Positions 12,801-22,751 are shown, counted from the first letter of the stretch. The stretch: DNA of 64,000 nt from Anthonomus grandis grandis (GCF_022605725.1 NC_065557.1:23253256-23317255); one strand, 5' to 3'. Program-made: numbers and translations. Notes: generated by a model not told the origin, from the letters alone.

Positions 12801-15800
12801 TTTAATTCATTTAAAAAAAAAGTCGCAAAAACTCAAGAAACGCCATGAAAAAACCTCAAAATTCCCTTATGTTTTTAAACTTAAATTTTAGGTTAGGTTA
12901 AATCTTTATCGTCTTCATCCCGGTTGACACGGCCTCCAATAGCACTCGACTTTGCTACGTTGCCACTACATTTCATGTTCGCATGCGAATGAAATTTCGA
13001 GTGCTGTTCAAAAATGCACTTTTTAATTCGTGTGCGAATTTTGCCGCTCGACTTTGTTCGCATTCGAAGATTCTCGCATGGTTTCGAAAATACGGCCACT
13101 GTAGTGCTGCTTGTTATACGCGTGTATGATTAGATGGTATGGACTGAAATCGTTTTTTTTTCTGTTTTCCTAGTCCGGAATTTTTTTGCCTTGTTTTAGA
13201 TGTTAAGTTGCGACTAGAAATGTTGATCTTTCTTTTAATTCATTTTAGTATTTATTTTTTATTATATATTTAACACAAACTAGATATTTTAAAGAAATGT
13301 GTATTTATTGTAATAAATTTAATTTATTTCTCATTAAAAGATATGAAAAACTAAAAGAAGTATTCTATGAATATTAAAAATTAAAGTACTTAATTATTAA
13401 CTGTGGTTTTTCGATATTTTGAAAACAACATCGATTGGATACTTCAAAAAATCATTATATCTGACATATTTTGTTTTTCCCCGTACTTAATTTCTGTATT
13501 TTTATGAGACTAATAAGTATATCGATCATTTCATTACGATTGCTATATAATTCTGGAACGCATATTGGAGTTACGAATTCGTATAGCCATTAATTTATAA
13601 TCCTGTAATAGGTATATATTCGGGTTCAGTTCGGACTCGAACTTGGAACTGAACCGCAAAATTTGTTGGATCGGCCAACCCTCACTGCCGATTTTATTAT
13701 TATTATGTACAGCATTTTCAATTTGATAAAACTAATTCTTATAGAGTTTTATTTTTAATTTTATAAACGGCTCCGCCTTGCATCCGTTTAGACCTTTCAT
13801 TTTTTTAAAGTGATCCTAATTCTATAGTTAATCATAAACCTAAAACTACAAATCTTTTTCGGCTTTTTATTACATCTTAACTGCCGACTTTCGGCCAGTG
13901 TATCGCGTTTTAAAGAGGGCGGACATGCGCGGTACTAAGACAATAGTGGCGGTACGGACACAAATGATGATGGAATTAGCACGGTCGTGCTTTTATTAAC
14001 AGAATATACATTTTCCTAAATTTACTGAGCAAAGTTTAGTTGTCAAGATGAATGTTGAAAATTATTAATTTAAATTGGAAAAAGAACCGCATAATTCTAT
14101 AGTAACATATATAATAAAATTCTATAATTACATATCCGAGCATTATTTAAAAAAAAACTAGATAACTGGCGCTTTCACCAATGTATCAGGAAATAATATC
14201 CACCATTAATGATTTGAACAGAATAGATCAATAGTATATAGCCGAATTATTTATAAAAGTGAGGAAAAAACAAAAGTAAATTAATTTTTTTAGCCGGTGC
14301 TGTTTTTTTTAAATAAGCAAATTTTTTAAGGTATTAGCCGGGTTGCCGTAATTTTTCGGTCCAGTATGAGCGGTCAAATTCAAAGTTTAAAAAATAAAAA
14401 TAAGAAATACTTTATTTTAGAATAGATTTCTTATTAAATTTTTTGGCCGTTTAGTTTAATGTTGGTCTTTGATCAGTAAAATGACTATTCAGTGTTGCAT
14501 AGCTAAAAAGAGATTCTAAAAAATATTTATTTTTAAGGCGTGACAATCGAAAATCTGATCCAAGAGTAGGATTTTGGTGACTTCCACTAAAGTGCCAATA
14601 TCTCGAAAACCATCGATTTTTTACTAAGGTCATTTTATGTTTTTCTGGGTGCTTATGAGTTGCTCCATCAGCCCCTTCAGTATTATCGTTGACTTTCCGG
14701 ACACCCTGTATACATGGTATGTACCATTGTCAGGATATACAGTCAAGAGTATATACACTATACAGTCAGGATATAATGTTCGGAGTTTAAATACCTTTTG
14801 ATGCCATACGTAAAAATAAAATTGCAATAATACATTTAGAATGGCTCAAAATGTTTTATGTGATAATATTTTCGATAATAAAACTGATTTACATGGTGTT
14901 TTTTTATTTTTCAAAAACCTCGGATACGTCGATTTTATTTTTGAGAGGGACAACTTTTAACGAGCTGAGCGTCCTCATGCCAGTAACCCCCTAGGTGTAT
15001 TTGGGATCTAGGAATTCTTAAATGGAAAGAAGAGTCGTGTGATACCGTTACTTTAAAGGTCTTTTAATTCTAAATACAACTGCTAAGTTTTAAGTAGCTG
15101 CTATCATTTTTTTTAATATAAGAGCTTTTCCAAATTTTAAAAATTGCAAAAAATGTAACGCAGGCATTTTGAGTAATTTATCTTTATTATCTTAAACGCG
15201 TTAATTTATTTCATTTTTCAAAAATATGCCTATTTATAAAGTAATCGTCTTTAGACCTACAGCTTTCTACGAGGGGATGAAATAACCCCTAAAATTTATT
15301 AAATTAGTATAGTTACTATCTTCAAAAACCACCGCGGTCATCTAATTTTAATGTTTTTTATTTTTTTATTTCTTAATAAGAGAATTGCCATCAAATAGTA
15401 TAAACCATATTTCTCTTACATACAATAAACTTATATAACTTGCATTTCTTCTTAAGAGTTGGCTTTATGTTTAGGTATAAACCTACCTTCAGGTACTTTA
15501 CCTAAAAACCTTTCAGTAATTTTAATCAAGTCTCAGGCAAAATTTAATATTCATAATTATGTCCTTTAAAAAATATAAGTTTATTAAATTAAGTTAATTT
15601 ATAAGTGCTCCAATTGACTCCGCCTACTCTCTTAGAAGAATAAAGGTTTTGCTCAAAACGAAATCTGACATTTTCTAGAACTTCAGGTGTCTATCATTGT
15701 AGGTGTCTGTTATCTAACACTTATTTATGATCCTTTGACCTAAGTCTTCCAGGGTTTTTGGTTAGGTAGCGTAAACTTAATAGGTTTTAAATGCTCCCAT

Positions 15801-18800
15801 AAAAAAAAATCAAGTGGCGTCAAATCAGGCTACCTAGCTGGCCATTCCATGAAGTATTCTCTCGTTCCAATCCAATGATCAGGAAATATCTCATCAAGAT
15901 ATTAGCAGTTCCATCTTGTTGGAAAACGACTTCATCTTCACCTTTAATTATTTTTTACTATTTTTGGATTGACCGCATTTTCCAAGAGATTGTAATACAT
16001 TTCACAACTTAAATTTTCTTCCCACTTACTAAAATAATCAATTACCACGATTATGTACTTTATTTTTTCTTCGATCTCTAAAGGAAGCATATCTACTTTA
16101 ATAGTTATTTTTTGTAAGAAACTTGCAACGGATGTTGTATTGAAGGATTTATTCACTTTTTTTAGTAGTTCTAGCATCTAGGTATAATAATAGCTGTTTC
16201 GCTGCAAAAGTTTACCGTCTACAAACAAATAAATTGTGCGTATTTACATTTAACAGTCTCGCCACTTCTTTCTGGGTTAGTTTCTGCGTTCTTTTTTTTA
16301 GTTACGGCAATCTTGAACTTGAACTATATCTTATTTCAATTGTTGACAATGCTTTTACATAATTATTGTTTATATTTGAAAAAACCCAAGGTAATTAAAT
16401 ATTCTAGACACCTAAAAAAACTTATAAATATAAGCGACGCATCGAGAATAAAATTATGAATACATTATTTTATCTTCTGTATTGACATTTATGTTTCAGC
16501 ATTGACTATGGCAATAAAAATCAATGAATCTAGCCTCATTCAAGAAGTTATGGAGATGATTCCGGTTAAAGATGGTAAGTTAATAATTCTTATTTGATTA
16601 GTATGGAAATATTATGCCGAATAACGTATATAGAATAAAAGATGCGTTTTATTAAACAAGCAAATCTAACAAATCGCTTTATTCTTTTGTTGTATGTTTA
16701 GTTTGATTTTATTCTCTAATTAAGTTACTTATTATAAATATATAACTCCTAAGTCCAAACTGAGAGATGTGATTTCGGATAAAAATAGTTCATATAACGT
16801 TATTATATTTCTCACCGAATATTTTACGTAAAAATACATTTTTGAATCAAATAAAAAAGTACAAATTGTGATATTTAAGAATTTTTTTATGAAGTAAATT
16901 GGATTTCTTCAACGAACCTTCATTTGTAGCATGATTGTAAAATTGTTACCAAATGGTTTCCAAATCTGAAAGCTTAATTTCTTCTGTTTTGTAAGAATGG
17001 GCAATAATTTACAGAATTAAATCCTAAGGCGCCATACTCAAATAATTTTAACATAATAAACTATTTTAACAAAAATTAATTTTAACATTTCTGAATTATT
17101 ACCACGGGGCTGAAATAATTTTGAAGAAATTATTGGCCGATGTTCTTGGTGTAATTTTTAAATAAATGAGGCTGTGGGCACAAAATATATTTTTTAACCA
17201 AAAGGATACTTAAGATATAGTCGATAATAAAGAATTGGCCCTTTTTTTCAAAGACAGAAATGCATCTCTCATTTTTTTTATCTTTACACACATACTTCCA
17301 ACGAAAAACCAACAGTCCTTCTATTTAGTTCTTTTAAAAAGTCTAATATTTTGGCTAGTTTAGTAAATTCTATTACATTAGATGCATTGCTTTTAGGATT
17401 CATTAAACAAATTGCAACTTTTGACGGTGTTAAGTATTTCGTTTGACCAATTGGTACCGTCACGCTGTATATTTAAGTCAATTTTTTATATAATTTTTAT
17501 TTCCAGTACAACTGATAGTATCAAGCCTTCAAGAACAATTTATCGAGAGACTTCTTCTTATAATAGCCAGCGGATTAGATAGCTCTAGGCACTTGGAATA
17601 CTATTTATACTGGATACAGCATACACTTACCATTCATGGTCCGAAAATAAGTGGCCAAAAAAGCATGCCTGCATTGCTAGCCCTAGAAAAGTGCCTTGTA
17701 AGAAGATATGAACAAATTTCCAAATTGTAAGTTATATCCTCCTCTAGTTTAGGTTAAAAACGGTTTAATATATATTTTTTTAATTTAACATGTGCGATAT
17801 AAAGCTTTAAAAAATTTCATTCATCAACATTAGCATCTACCCAGGGTTTGTACTAGATATTATTGGAAAATTAGTATTTGTATGCAATGTTTGTATTTTG
17901 GTTTCAAAAATATGGCACAAAATAAGGCAAAAAGTGACAGTATATTGTCATAAGTCCATAGAAAATTATTTATTTTATGTCCTATTATGTCCTATTTTTA
18001 AAACACTTTAAACAAAATAGGATATATTGAATCGTATTTTCATTCCTGTCCTCACTTATGAAAATGAGGTTCTTTAACTTGTTCTCTTGCAAGGAGACAA
18101 TTCTATTAATAAATAATCATCCCTAAAATTAACATACCTTACTCTTAAGGCGGCGTAGTTGGCAGCCATACTTGACTTTCAACTTAACAATTGTTCGACA
18201 GATGCCGCATCTAACATAATGTTTTTAAATCGAAATTAACGGCTTAGTTTAGGAAAAGACCGCTGTTGGCGGCTGGCGCTACTTGTGGTGGTTTCTATAT
18301 TATATTCATGCGATGTTGAAGTGTGTAAGTAGACTAACGCTTTTTGAAAGAATATTATCGCCTGGGCTTTAATATTAGTATTAAGTCAATTACAAAAATA
18401 TTTAAAAAGATTTTTTCCTGAATTTAAAAATTATGAAAAATGTATATATTTTTGAATACATGATTGAACGGCGAGAGTTTTAAAAAATATGTTTGGGGTT
18501 TCTCAAGTATTTGTGAAGGCTTTGTATTGTTTCAAGGGGACTTATTTATTTATCCTTGATTATTTTTTAAGTAAAATATTATAAAAGCTAAAAACTTTTC
18601 AGCAATAACACTTTTATTTAATAAAAGAAATAAAATTAATAAACATTTTCTCACATACCCATTTTAAACACCAAAACTTTCTAAGTCTATGACGATTTTA
18701 AGAGGAATTTTCTCAGTGTATACAATTTTAGAAAACATAAAGGATATAGTATTACTTAAATTATGACAAAGTTGGGTAATTTGGTGCTTATTAAAATCCG

Positions 18801-21800
18801 AATTTTTACGAAGAAAATCAAAAATTGTTTTGTCTTCTTTTCTTTTTTTTTGCCATTCTTTCATTCGTTATTTATTTTCTTTTAATATTATTTAAATCCA
18901 TAGAACAAAATTAATAACAGTTCTTCGTAGATACGTTTTTGTATTTTTTACAATGTTAATATTATTGGGTAGATAATGGGAAAATTAGAACTATTTTAAA
19001 AAACGATCTGAAGATTTACAATACTCTAAAAATAGGTCAAATAAGTTAGAATATCCTGAAAAACCTACCCTTTTCAATCCTCAAAATATACAAATCATTT
19101 AAATTCAACTACTACTGGTGCCTTTCTTTTGAGAATAGTTTTCAATTGATTTAATTATTATGTTTGGCTTAAAAAGCGAGGAAATTATTGAATACAATTA
19201 TTTAAAAAACAAGTGTTTCTTAGATTTTGGGCAAATTGAAGAAACTTATTAATTTTCGAAAACTATTCCCCATATAGTACCACTTAATCGTAGTTATTTT
19301 ATCTTGATTCAAGTAATAATTATTCATACTGACCACTAAATAGATGACAATACTTTAACATAACATTTTGATAATTTAGCAGATGTTTCATATTTTAGTT
19401 TTTAGCTTTTTAAAATAAATTGTAAATCGTTTAATAAAAAGTAATGAAATTTGGTATGGCGGCTTATTTTACTCTCTCCTTTAAGAGTATAAGTCTAATA
19501 CAGTTTTTCTGAAAAATATACAGGGGAGAGAATATTTGAAAGTATCATAATTTATATGGGATTTATATACAGTGTGGTGACTTTAACTGGAATAAATTCA
19601 GTTAAAACTAATCAAAATTTATCTCGCAAAATTCCTGAGACCCATCGATTTTTATTTATTTTTTTCACATTTCAAGATATTTTTTGTATTTTTTCACCTA
19701 CAGGGGGGATCCAAATTAACCTAAACTTTTTTTTTCAAACGGAAAGCCACTTTTTTTAAACTTTCATTGAAAAGAGCCCTTTTTCCTGATTAAAGTGCCC
19801 TATTTACTTTTGTGATTATCTAAAGGAAAATACGAAAAAAAAAATAAAAACCATTAAATTATTAAAAGTCTCAAAATATTTTGTGTTGGTAAATTTTTGG
19901 CGTGTTTGTTTATTTTATTGGTATCGAGACATTTCCTGACATTATTGTAGTGTCACTGTTAAAGTGAATTTCAGTTGTTAAATAAGTCAACTTATATTGA
20001 AAAAATGCCTTATTTATCCGAATCCCACAAGATTGAAATCTTAACGATGATTGGTTATGGGGACAGAAGTCGTACTCAGCTAGAGGTTGTCCACTTATTC
20101 AGGCAGAAATATCCAGATTTGCCGCCTGTTAACCAAGGTACGGTTAGTAAAATCGAAAGCAGATTTCGAGAAGTTGGGCACGTGAGGGATGTTTCAAGAC
20201 AAAGGTCTTCTAAAATCGATGAAAACACCCAATTAAATGTATTGTTAGCGATGGAAGAAAATCCGGTAACTGCAGCCAGAAGAGTAGCTCGCGAAAAGTC
20301 TATTCATCAAAAATCTGTGCTAAAAATTTTAAAAAGTGCAAACAAACAACCTTATAAAATGCAACCCGTTCAAGAGTTATTGGAAGACGATCCAGATCGC
20401 AGAGTTCAGTTCTGTGAATTAATGATAAACGCCATTGACGAAAATCGCATATCTTCGGCGTGGATCCTTTTTTCTGATGAGGCTACATTCACCCTAAATG
20501 GCCATGTTAATAAGCAGAACTGTCGCTACTGGTCTGACGAGAACCCACACTGGGTAAGGGAAACTAATACACAATATCCCCAGAAAACTAATGTTTGATA
20601 CTTTAACTGGGGAAAGATATCTAGAATTTCTTGAACATGAACTAGTTCCAGTCTTACGTGCCTTATATCCGAGTCAGTTCGATCCAGATTTGTATGATGA
20701 AAGAATCTGGATGCAACAAAATGGTGCTCCCCCACATTATGCCCGTAATGTACGCCAGTATTTAGATGACAATTTTCCAAACAGATGGATTGGTAGAAGG
20801 GGTGCAATCGAGTGGCCGGCACGTTCTCCCGATCTCACCCCACTTGATTTTTTTCTGGGGACATTTGAAAAGTCAAATTTATATTAGCAAACCAGGAAAC
20901 CTAGACGAACTCAAAGAACGTATTAGGCAAGAAATCCGACAAATATCTCCAGAAGTGTTAGAAAATGTCAGAAACGAATTTTATTATCGTCTTGGGCTTT
21001 GCCAACAAGTAAATGGTGCTCATTTTGAGCATCTTATACATTAAACGCAACTTTTAATAATTTAATGGTTTTTATTTTTTTTTTTGTATTTCCTTTAGAT
21101 AATCACAAAAGTAAGTAGGGCAATTTAATCAAGAAAAAGGACTCTTTTCAATTACAGTTTAAAAAAAGTGGCTTTCCATTTGAGAAAAAAAGTTGGGGTT
21201 AATTTGGACCCCCTGTAGGTAAAAAACTACAAAAACTATCTTGAAATGTGAAAAAAAAATAAACAAAAATCGACGGGTCTCAGGAATTTTGCGAGATAAA
21301 TTTTGATTAGTTTTAACTGAATTTATTCCAGTTAAAGTCACCACACTGTATATGATAAACTGTAAATAGTTTCTTGCTTTCTTTCTAATTTAATGGCTCT
21401 GATTCGAGGTAATGCCTAGAAGAATTCATTGGAGATTCGGGGGAAAACAGTCGTGTATGTACCCTGTTCTCCGAATCGATCACTTTCCTAATTCGTAAAT
21501 GTATGGGGTATGAAAGGGATCTGAAGGATAGGAGAGGGAGAACGACCACATGTTGACTGGGTTAAATTCTTAAATTCACATTGACTCCAACGGCAAGGGT
21601 TCCTACCCCTTTCTTTTGCAAATCCGAGGTATAGTAAAAGACAAAGAACAACCAGGTGTTGGTTGGGTGAAGGATGACGCGGAAGTCTTTTAAATAGTTA
21701 TGATCCATAAAAGCGCCAACCACCTGACAGGGACTGATCAAAATAGAAGCCCGTAATAACAGTAACAAACTACAAAATGTAAAGCTTAATGAGCTGTGAG

Positions 21801-22712
21801 CGAAATCGAATAAAAATATGGATCATATTTTAATTTTTTTTATAGATTGAAAATAGGATTTTACACATGATTATATGCTGATATAAGTGTATTAGTATTA
21901 GAATATTTATCTTAAAACTAGTAATTTGCATTGTAATAAAATTATAATTTGTATGTATTCCCTGAAGTAATATTTTCAGGCTTTTTTATGTAATTCATAT
22001 TAATTTATTGCCTCTTCTTGCACCTTTCTCTTCAGTTCCTTACCGACCTTTGCCTTTGATAAAAAATTAACATTTTAATGTCGACAAAAAGTAAAAAAAA
22101 TCAAATTTGTCCTAAAATGAATGGGGATCTTAAAGATACTTAAAAAATCTCCTACATCAAAAAAATTGCTATAGATGTTTACTATGCGTATGCGTTCTCA
22201 AGGCAGTTATTTCATATTATAATTAAAAAAACTCATTTCTTCTTAAAACTTTAGCTTTTGGAAAACACGTTTCAACTCGAAAACAAGAGATTTTGGACAT
22301 AGGTTTATTTATACTAATCTTAAAATCGCCGAGGGATTCACCCCTTTAAGAATTAGGATCTTATTCTGAAACACCCTGTCTATTGTTACTCTAGTGATAA
22401 AAATATGTTCTCTATTGAATTCTGCCAAAACACAATACAATCGCAATTGTAAAATTTTAATGTAATTAAGAAATTTTGTTTCTCTTAAGTAAAGAATAAA
22501 GCTTTAAAGACAAATAACATGTTAACATTATATATATTTTTTTTAGATGCGACTATAATAAATATTCTCTACAATATATTACAATGTTAGGTAAAGTTCA
22601 ATCTGAGAAGCAGGCTAACGACATAAAAATGGCAGACGAAAGCGACACTGATTCAGATTCTATGGAAGCACACGGAGAAATAGAAAATGTAACAACTTTA
22701 GAAGACCTTTGA
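628..22712 (+). CDS. PWP2: PWP2 (UTP1), 3' half of a spliced gene
   Basis: Eight GT-AG exons join in phase: 628-802, 3276-3586, 5092-5239, 9125-9268, 9327-9504, 16500-16574, 17507-17726 and 22547-22712 (stop TGA). The roughly 470 residues align by eye along the last half of animal PWP2. They include TFTSPRPVQ, the WD repeat SWDKTLRIWD, the block LTEFGNLALI, LPGVRKGDMSSR, FSPTGQQWAAATTEGLLIYS and the alpha-helical C-terminal Pwp2/Utp12-type domain (RHLEYYLYW). The family protein is a tandem-WD40 subunit of the U3 snoRNP/UTP-B complex, needed for 18S rRNA processing in the nucleolus. Upstream exons (about 400 residues) lie before the window. Reading frame and splice sites are intact throughout, unlike the transposons around it, so it is probably a working gene. 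An acidic, serine-rich tail ends the protein, as in relatives. Confidence 0.95.
803..3275 (+). other. PWP2 intron (2.5 kb)
   Basis: AT-rich and without a supported gene. The short antisense ORFs are random. The only structure I could pick out is a perfect 13-bp-arm hairpin at 2111-2139. Confidence 0.6.
2111..2139. repeat. Perfect 13-bp hairpin
   Basis: AATTCTTAGGTCT, a 3-base CAT loop, then AGACCTAAGAATT. There are no mismatches in the stem. It sits in an intron with no coding neighbours, so it may be a MITE footprint or chance. Confidence 0.7.
3276..3586 (+). CDS. PWP2: PWP2 exon (WD40 repeats)
   Basis: The acceptor is ttttttttag and the donor gttagt. It encodes AGLAFSPSM, the canonical repeat SVSWDKTLRIWD, then DGVNVTFNPNGLEVAVATLD and the conserved IEGRNDLGSGR. 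The open frame runs on past the donor to a stop at 3602, but the family sequence continues in the next exon (K-SFTTLCYSADG), which fixes the end at 3586 in phase 2. It is in phase with the previous exon. Confidence 0.94.
3587..5091 (+). other. PWP2 intron (1.5 kb)
   Basis: AT-rich. Contains a (TA)n run near 3680-3700 and a short (TAA)n at about 4630-4650. No gene seen. Confidence 0.55.
5092..5239 (+). CDS. PWP2: PWP2 exon (WD40 repeat)
   Basis: The acceptor is tttattttcag and the donor GATgtaagt. Translation gives SFTTLCYSADGEYLLAGGQ, then VCIYNVKEALLVKKFEI and NRSMDAVD. It matches the PWP2 repeat with LAGG..K.VCIY. It is too short and mid-gene to stand out as a single ORF, and was found by homology and splice signals. 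The final GAT is phase 0 and joins DFINRRK in the next exon. Confidence 0.92.
5798..7099. mobile_element. 1.3 kb TIR element with 7-bp target duplication, superfamily uncertain
   Basis: Inverted termini begin CGAAGCCACCGTAATATAG and stay recognisable for about 90 bp, including a GC-rich CGTGACGT..ACGTCGAACGT section. Both ends are flanked by GCTCCAT (5791-5797 and 7100-7106), a likely target-site duplication. The interior is very AT-rich and carries an imperfect direct duplication (about 5995-6235 versus 6255-6500). It also holds a - strand remnant (6580-6786 and upstream to about 6960) with a lysine-rich end (KAKRKKIIERKEK-like) that may be a decayed transposase piece. The length suggests a non-autonomous derivative. 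The element sits in a PWP2 intron. Confidence 0.75.
5995..6500. repeat. Imperfect tandem duplication inside the TIR element
   Basis: Two roughly 245-bp units share blocks in the same order: ttctttattaaaaca, ttataaatatgaggcaaata, aatacaaaactcttaaaaaa and aaatttaataaaa. Divergence is high, indicating an old duplication within the element. Confidence 0.6.
7680..7780 (+). repeat. Penelope-like / hammerhead-like repeat fragment
   Basis: At about 7708-7740 is CTGATGATGCCCTAATG followed by GCGGCGAAACGCG. This is the CTGA..GA plus GAAAC pattern commonly seen at ends of Penelope-like elements, where hammerhead-type motifs occur. A GCC/GGC stem flanks a 7-base loop. The match to a catalytic hammerhead is imperfect (an extra U before the stem). 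No reverse transcriptase was found near it. Confidence 0.35.
8090..8160 (+). repeat. Second Penelope-end-like motif
   Basis: The sequence runs GAGGTGCTTAAAGGCCGAAATG and then an A-rich tail, resembling the GAGGATGGCCGAAATG motif at 9.69 kb. It is probably a repeat terminus; no protein is attached. Confidence 0.3.
8547..8574. repeat. Palindrome, copy 1
   Basis: GTTACCAATATTT and AAATATTGGTAAC are perfect 13-bp arms around CC. The same palindrome recurs 40 bp downstream. Confidence 0.75.
8611..8648. repeat. Palindrome, copy 2
   Basis: AAACTGTTACCAATATT and AATATTGGTAACAGTTT arms around TTCT. Copy 1 at 8543-8574 is also preceded by AACT, so the two are a repeated palindrome rather than one. 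They could be ends of a small MITE pair or a miniature inverted repeat. Confidence 0.75.
9125..9268 (+). CDS. PWP2: PWP2 exon (end of the propeller)
   Basis: It spans 48 complete codons between ...gtttttag and GAGgtgagt. It encodes DFINRRKLTEFGNLALIEE, an acidic/arginine-rich stretch, and LPGVRKGDMSSRSIKPE. LTEFGNLALI and LPGVRKGDMSSR are among the best conserved blocks of PWP2. The preceding intron (5240-9124) is 3.9 kb and full of repeats. Confidence 0.94.
9327..9504 (+). CDS. PWP2: PWP2 exon (last WD40 blade, start of C-terminal domain)
   Basis: A very short intron (9269-9326, 58 bp) precedes it. It encodes VRVLSLQFSPTGQQWAAATT, EGLLIYSLNTGLVFDPWDL and the start of the helical C-terminal domain (TPMAVKQALKEEDYLN). 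It ends in phase 1 at AATG|gtaaga. The open frame past 9504 is intronic read-through. The following intron is nearly 7 kb. Confidence 0.94.
9635..9725 (-). repeat. Penelope-end-like motif (antisense)
   Basis: On the - strand: TGCTGAGGATGGCCGAAATG followed by TCGGCAGTATTAAAATA and CTGAGTTTTATTTG. This CTGAGGATGGCCGAAAT block is a familiar Penelope-like-element terminus motif with a hammerhead-like arrangement. Only the terminus is present. Confidence 0.35.
9726..11050. other. Intron stretch without recognisable gene
   Basis: Moderately GC-rich patches (9.8-10.2 and 10.4-10.65 kb) suggest decayed repeats, but no domain could be read in any frame. An ACTAGTACTTTGGTC / GAACTAGTTGG palindromic patch lies near 10.96 kb. 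Confidence 0.4.
12434..12601 (+). pseudogene. PIF/Harbinger transposase, N-terminal fragment
   Basis: The open frame reads NNIVQRKVVDALEETKTLAD then RRNRMYSSFLDPFEMYSD, ending at TGA 12599-12601. The DPFEMYSD block resembles the start of HARBI1-like nucleases, where it precedes a YRLSK-type motif. Here the sequence breaks off directly after SQFNN. The DDE catalytic part is absent. Confidence 0.6.
12628..12795 (-). pseudogene. Myb/SANT-like protein of PIF/Harbinger, fragment
   Basis: On the - strand: RASERKKELISFMEKHPELK and SGKFTQNFSAKTAQALWIKL followed by ADRHSLWST and a stop. The pattern (helix, FMEKHPELKSGKF, W near the end) is that of the Myb/SANT-like DNA-binding partner encoded by insect Harbinger elements. 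It stops at the deletion junction. Confidence 0.65.
14001..15600. other. Intron stretch with repeat debris
   Basis: AT-rich. At 14694-14711 a TTCCGGACACCCTGTATAC motif looks like the end of a TACAGGGTGT-type element. Short repeats of CAGTCAGGATATA lie at 14.73-14.77 kb. No gene seen. Confidence 0.45.
15610..15945 (-). pseudogene. Decayed IS630/Tc1-mariner-type transposase, C-terminal part
   Basis: Reading the - strand across frameshifts gives FQQDGTA, a region like WIG.E near 15.86 kb, DFFLWEHLKP-like sequence and a TPEVLENVR tail. These match the order FQQDGAP..W..R..DLTPLDFFLWG..K of the transposases at 20-21 kb and 48.5-49.5 kb. No full frame remains. Confidence 0.5.
15944..16177 (-). pseudogene. 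Retroelement integrase-core scrap
   Basis: A 77-codon frame contains KYIIVVIDYFSKWEE, which resembles the VAIDYFSKW segment holding the first catalytic Asp of Ty3/gypsy-type integrases. The surrounding sequence is not alignable by eye. It abuts the transposase scrap at 15.6-15.94 kb, suggesting nested decay. Confidence 0.5.
16500..16574 (+). CDS. PWP2: PWP2 exon (C-terminal domain, 75 nt)
   Basis: A 75-nt microexon lies between tatgtttcag and gtaagt. It encodes ALTMAIKINESSLIQEVMEM then IPVKD, matching human-type ILMALRLNESKLVQEALE. Phases (in 1, out 1) fit both neighbours. It is flanked upstream by integrase and transposase debris at 15.6-16.2 kb. Confidence 0.92.
17507..17726 (+). CDS. PWP2: PWP2 exon (C-terminal helical domain)
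   Basis: The acceptor is tatttccag and the donor gtaagt. It encodes VQLIVSSLQEQFIERLLLI, then SSRHLEYYLYWIQHTLTIHG, and ends near LEKCLVRRYEQISKL. The RHLEYYLYW core is the signature of the Pwp2/Utp12 C-terminal domain that assembles UTP-B. It ends in phase 2. Confidence 0.94.
17727..19567. other. PWP2 intron, left part
   Basis: AT-rich, no coding signal. ORFs here are random. Confidence 0.5.
19568..21350 (+). mobile_element. 1.78 kb DNA transposon with 300-bp TIRs (IS630/Tc1-mariner type)
   Basis: TIRs of about 300 bp (19568-19868 and 21051-21350) begin TACAGTGTGGTGACTTTAAC and are flanked by TA, the usual IS630/Tc1/mariner target duplication. One transposase lies between them on the + strand. 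Only a few mismatches and small indels separate the TIRs, so the insertion is not very old. The long TIRs set it apart from classical mariner elements (about 30 bp). Confidence 0.9.
19975..21044 (+). pseudogene. Transposase (HTH plus DDE, IS630/Tc1-mariner type), broken
   Basis: Three frames add up to one transposase. Frame 1 is 19975-20598: an N-terminal HTH (SHKIEILTMIGYGDRSRTQL, then a second HTH around NPVTAARRVARE) and the first catalytic motif FSDEATF. Frame 2 is 20591-20887: WMQQNGAPPHYA with the second catalytic site (N where many relatives have D), then WPARSPDLTPLDFF. Frame 3 runs to 21044: KSQIYISKPGNLDELKERI to the stop. A deletion after YPQKTNV removes the usual WAGI..GP segment, and a 2-bp loss in DFFLWG breaks the last third. 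The start could also be Met at 20005 (MPYLSES). It cannot make a full enzyme. Confidence 0.85.
21390..21790. repeat. Dispersed repeat with internal tandem units (copy 1)
   Basis: Contains GATCTGAAGGATAGGAGAGG, ATGTTGACTGGGTTAAA and GATGACGCGGAAGT. The same blocks, in the same order and partly duplicated, are found at 36.29-36.72 kb. No coding capacity. The family is not recognised; possibly a non-autonomous element or SINE-like repeat. Confidence 0.55.
22547..22712 (+). CDS. PWP2: PWP2 terminal exon
   Basis: It follows a strong polypyrimidine tract and acceptor (ttttttttag). It encodes CDYNKYSLQYITMLGKVQSE, a lysine-rich stretch, an acidic tail (ADESDTDSDSMEAHGE) and TTLEDL, with TGA at 22710-22712. 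The acidic/serine tail is typical of PWP2 C-termini. An AATAAA occurs at 22752-22757 (and one at 22716, probably too close to the stop), then BEL/Pao sequence begins within about 100 bp. Confidence 0.93.
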
Positions 22713-22751
22713 AGTAATAAAATATTGTTTGGTTTATCTTGTGTTTGATTT

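Larger units (their letters stand above)
12146..13098. mobile_element. PIF/Harbinger element with internal deletion
   Basis: Termini GGGCCGTATTTTTGAAACC and, inverted, TGGCCGTATTTTCGAAACC are bounded by CTG on both sides (12143-12145 and 13099-13101), consistent with the 3-bp target duplications of this superfamily. Inside are the two proteins typical of PIF/Harbinger, facing each other: the N-terminus of the nuclease on + and a Myb/SANT-like protein on -. Both are truncated, so an internal deletion joined them. Confidence 0.8.
11500..14000 (-). mobile_element. BEL/Pao-type LTR, interrupted
   Basis: Two pieces match the LTR of the BEL element at 25.85-26.39 kb. The first is 11.50-11.96 kb, holding three copies of a CTCGTAACGGTCCGGCACGC-like unit at about 11608, 11688 and 11745 and the GCTTACCTCGGTCG block. 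The second is 13.89-13.99 kb (CGCGTTTTAAAGAGGGCGGA, CATGCGCGGTACTAAG). About 1.9 kb of other sequence, including a PIF/Harbinger remnant, separates them. Similar sequence may extend left to about 11.05 kb. No coding part adjoins it, so it is a solo or truncated LTR that later received insertions. Confidence 0.65.
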
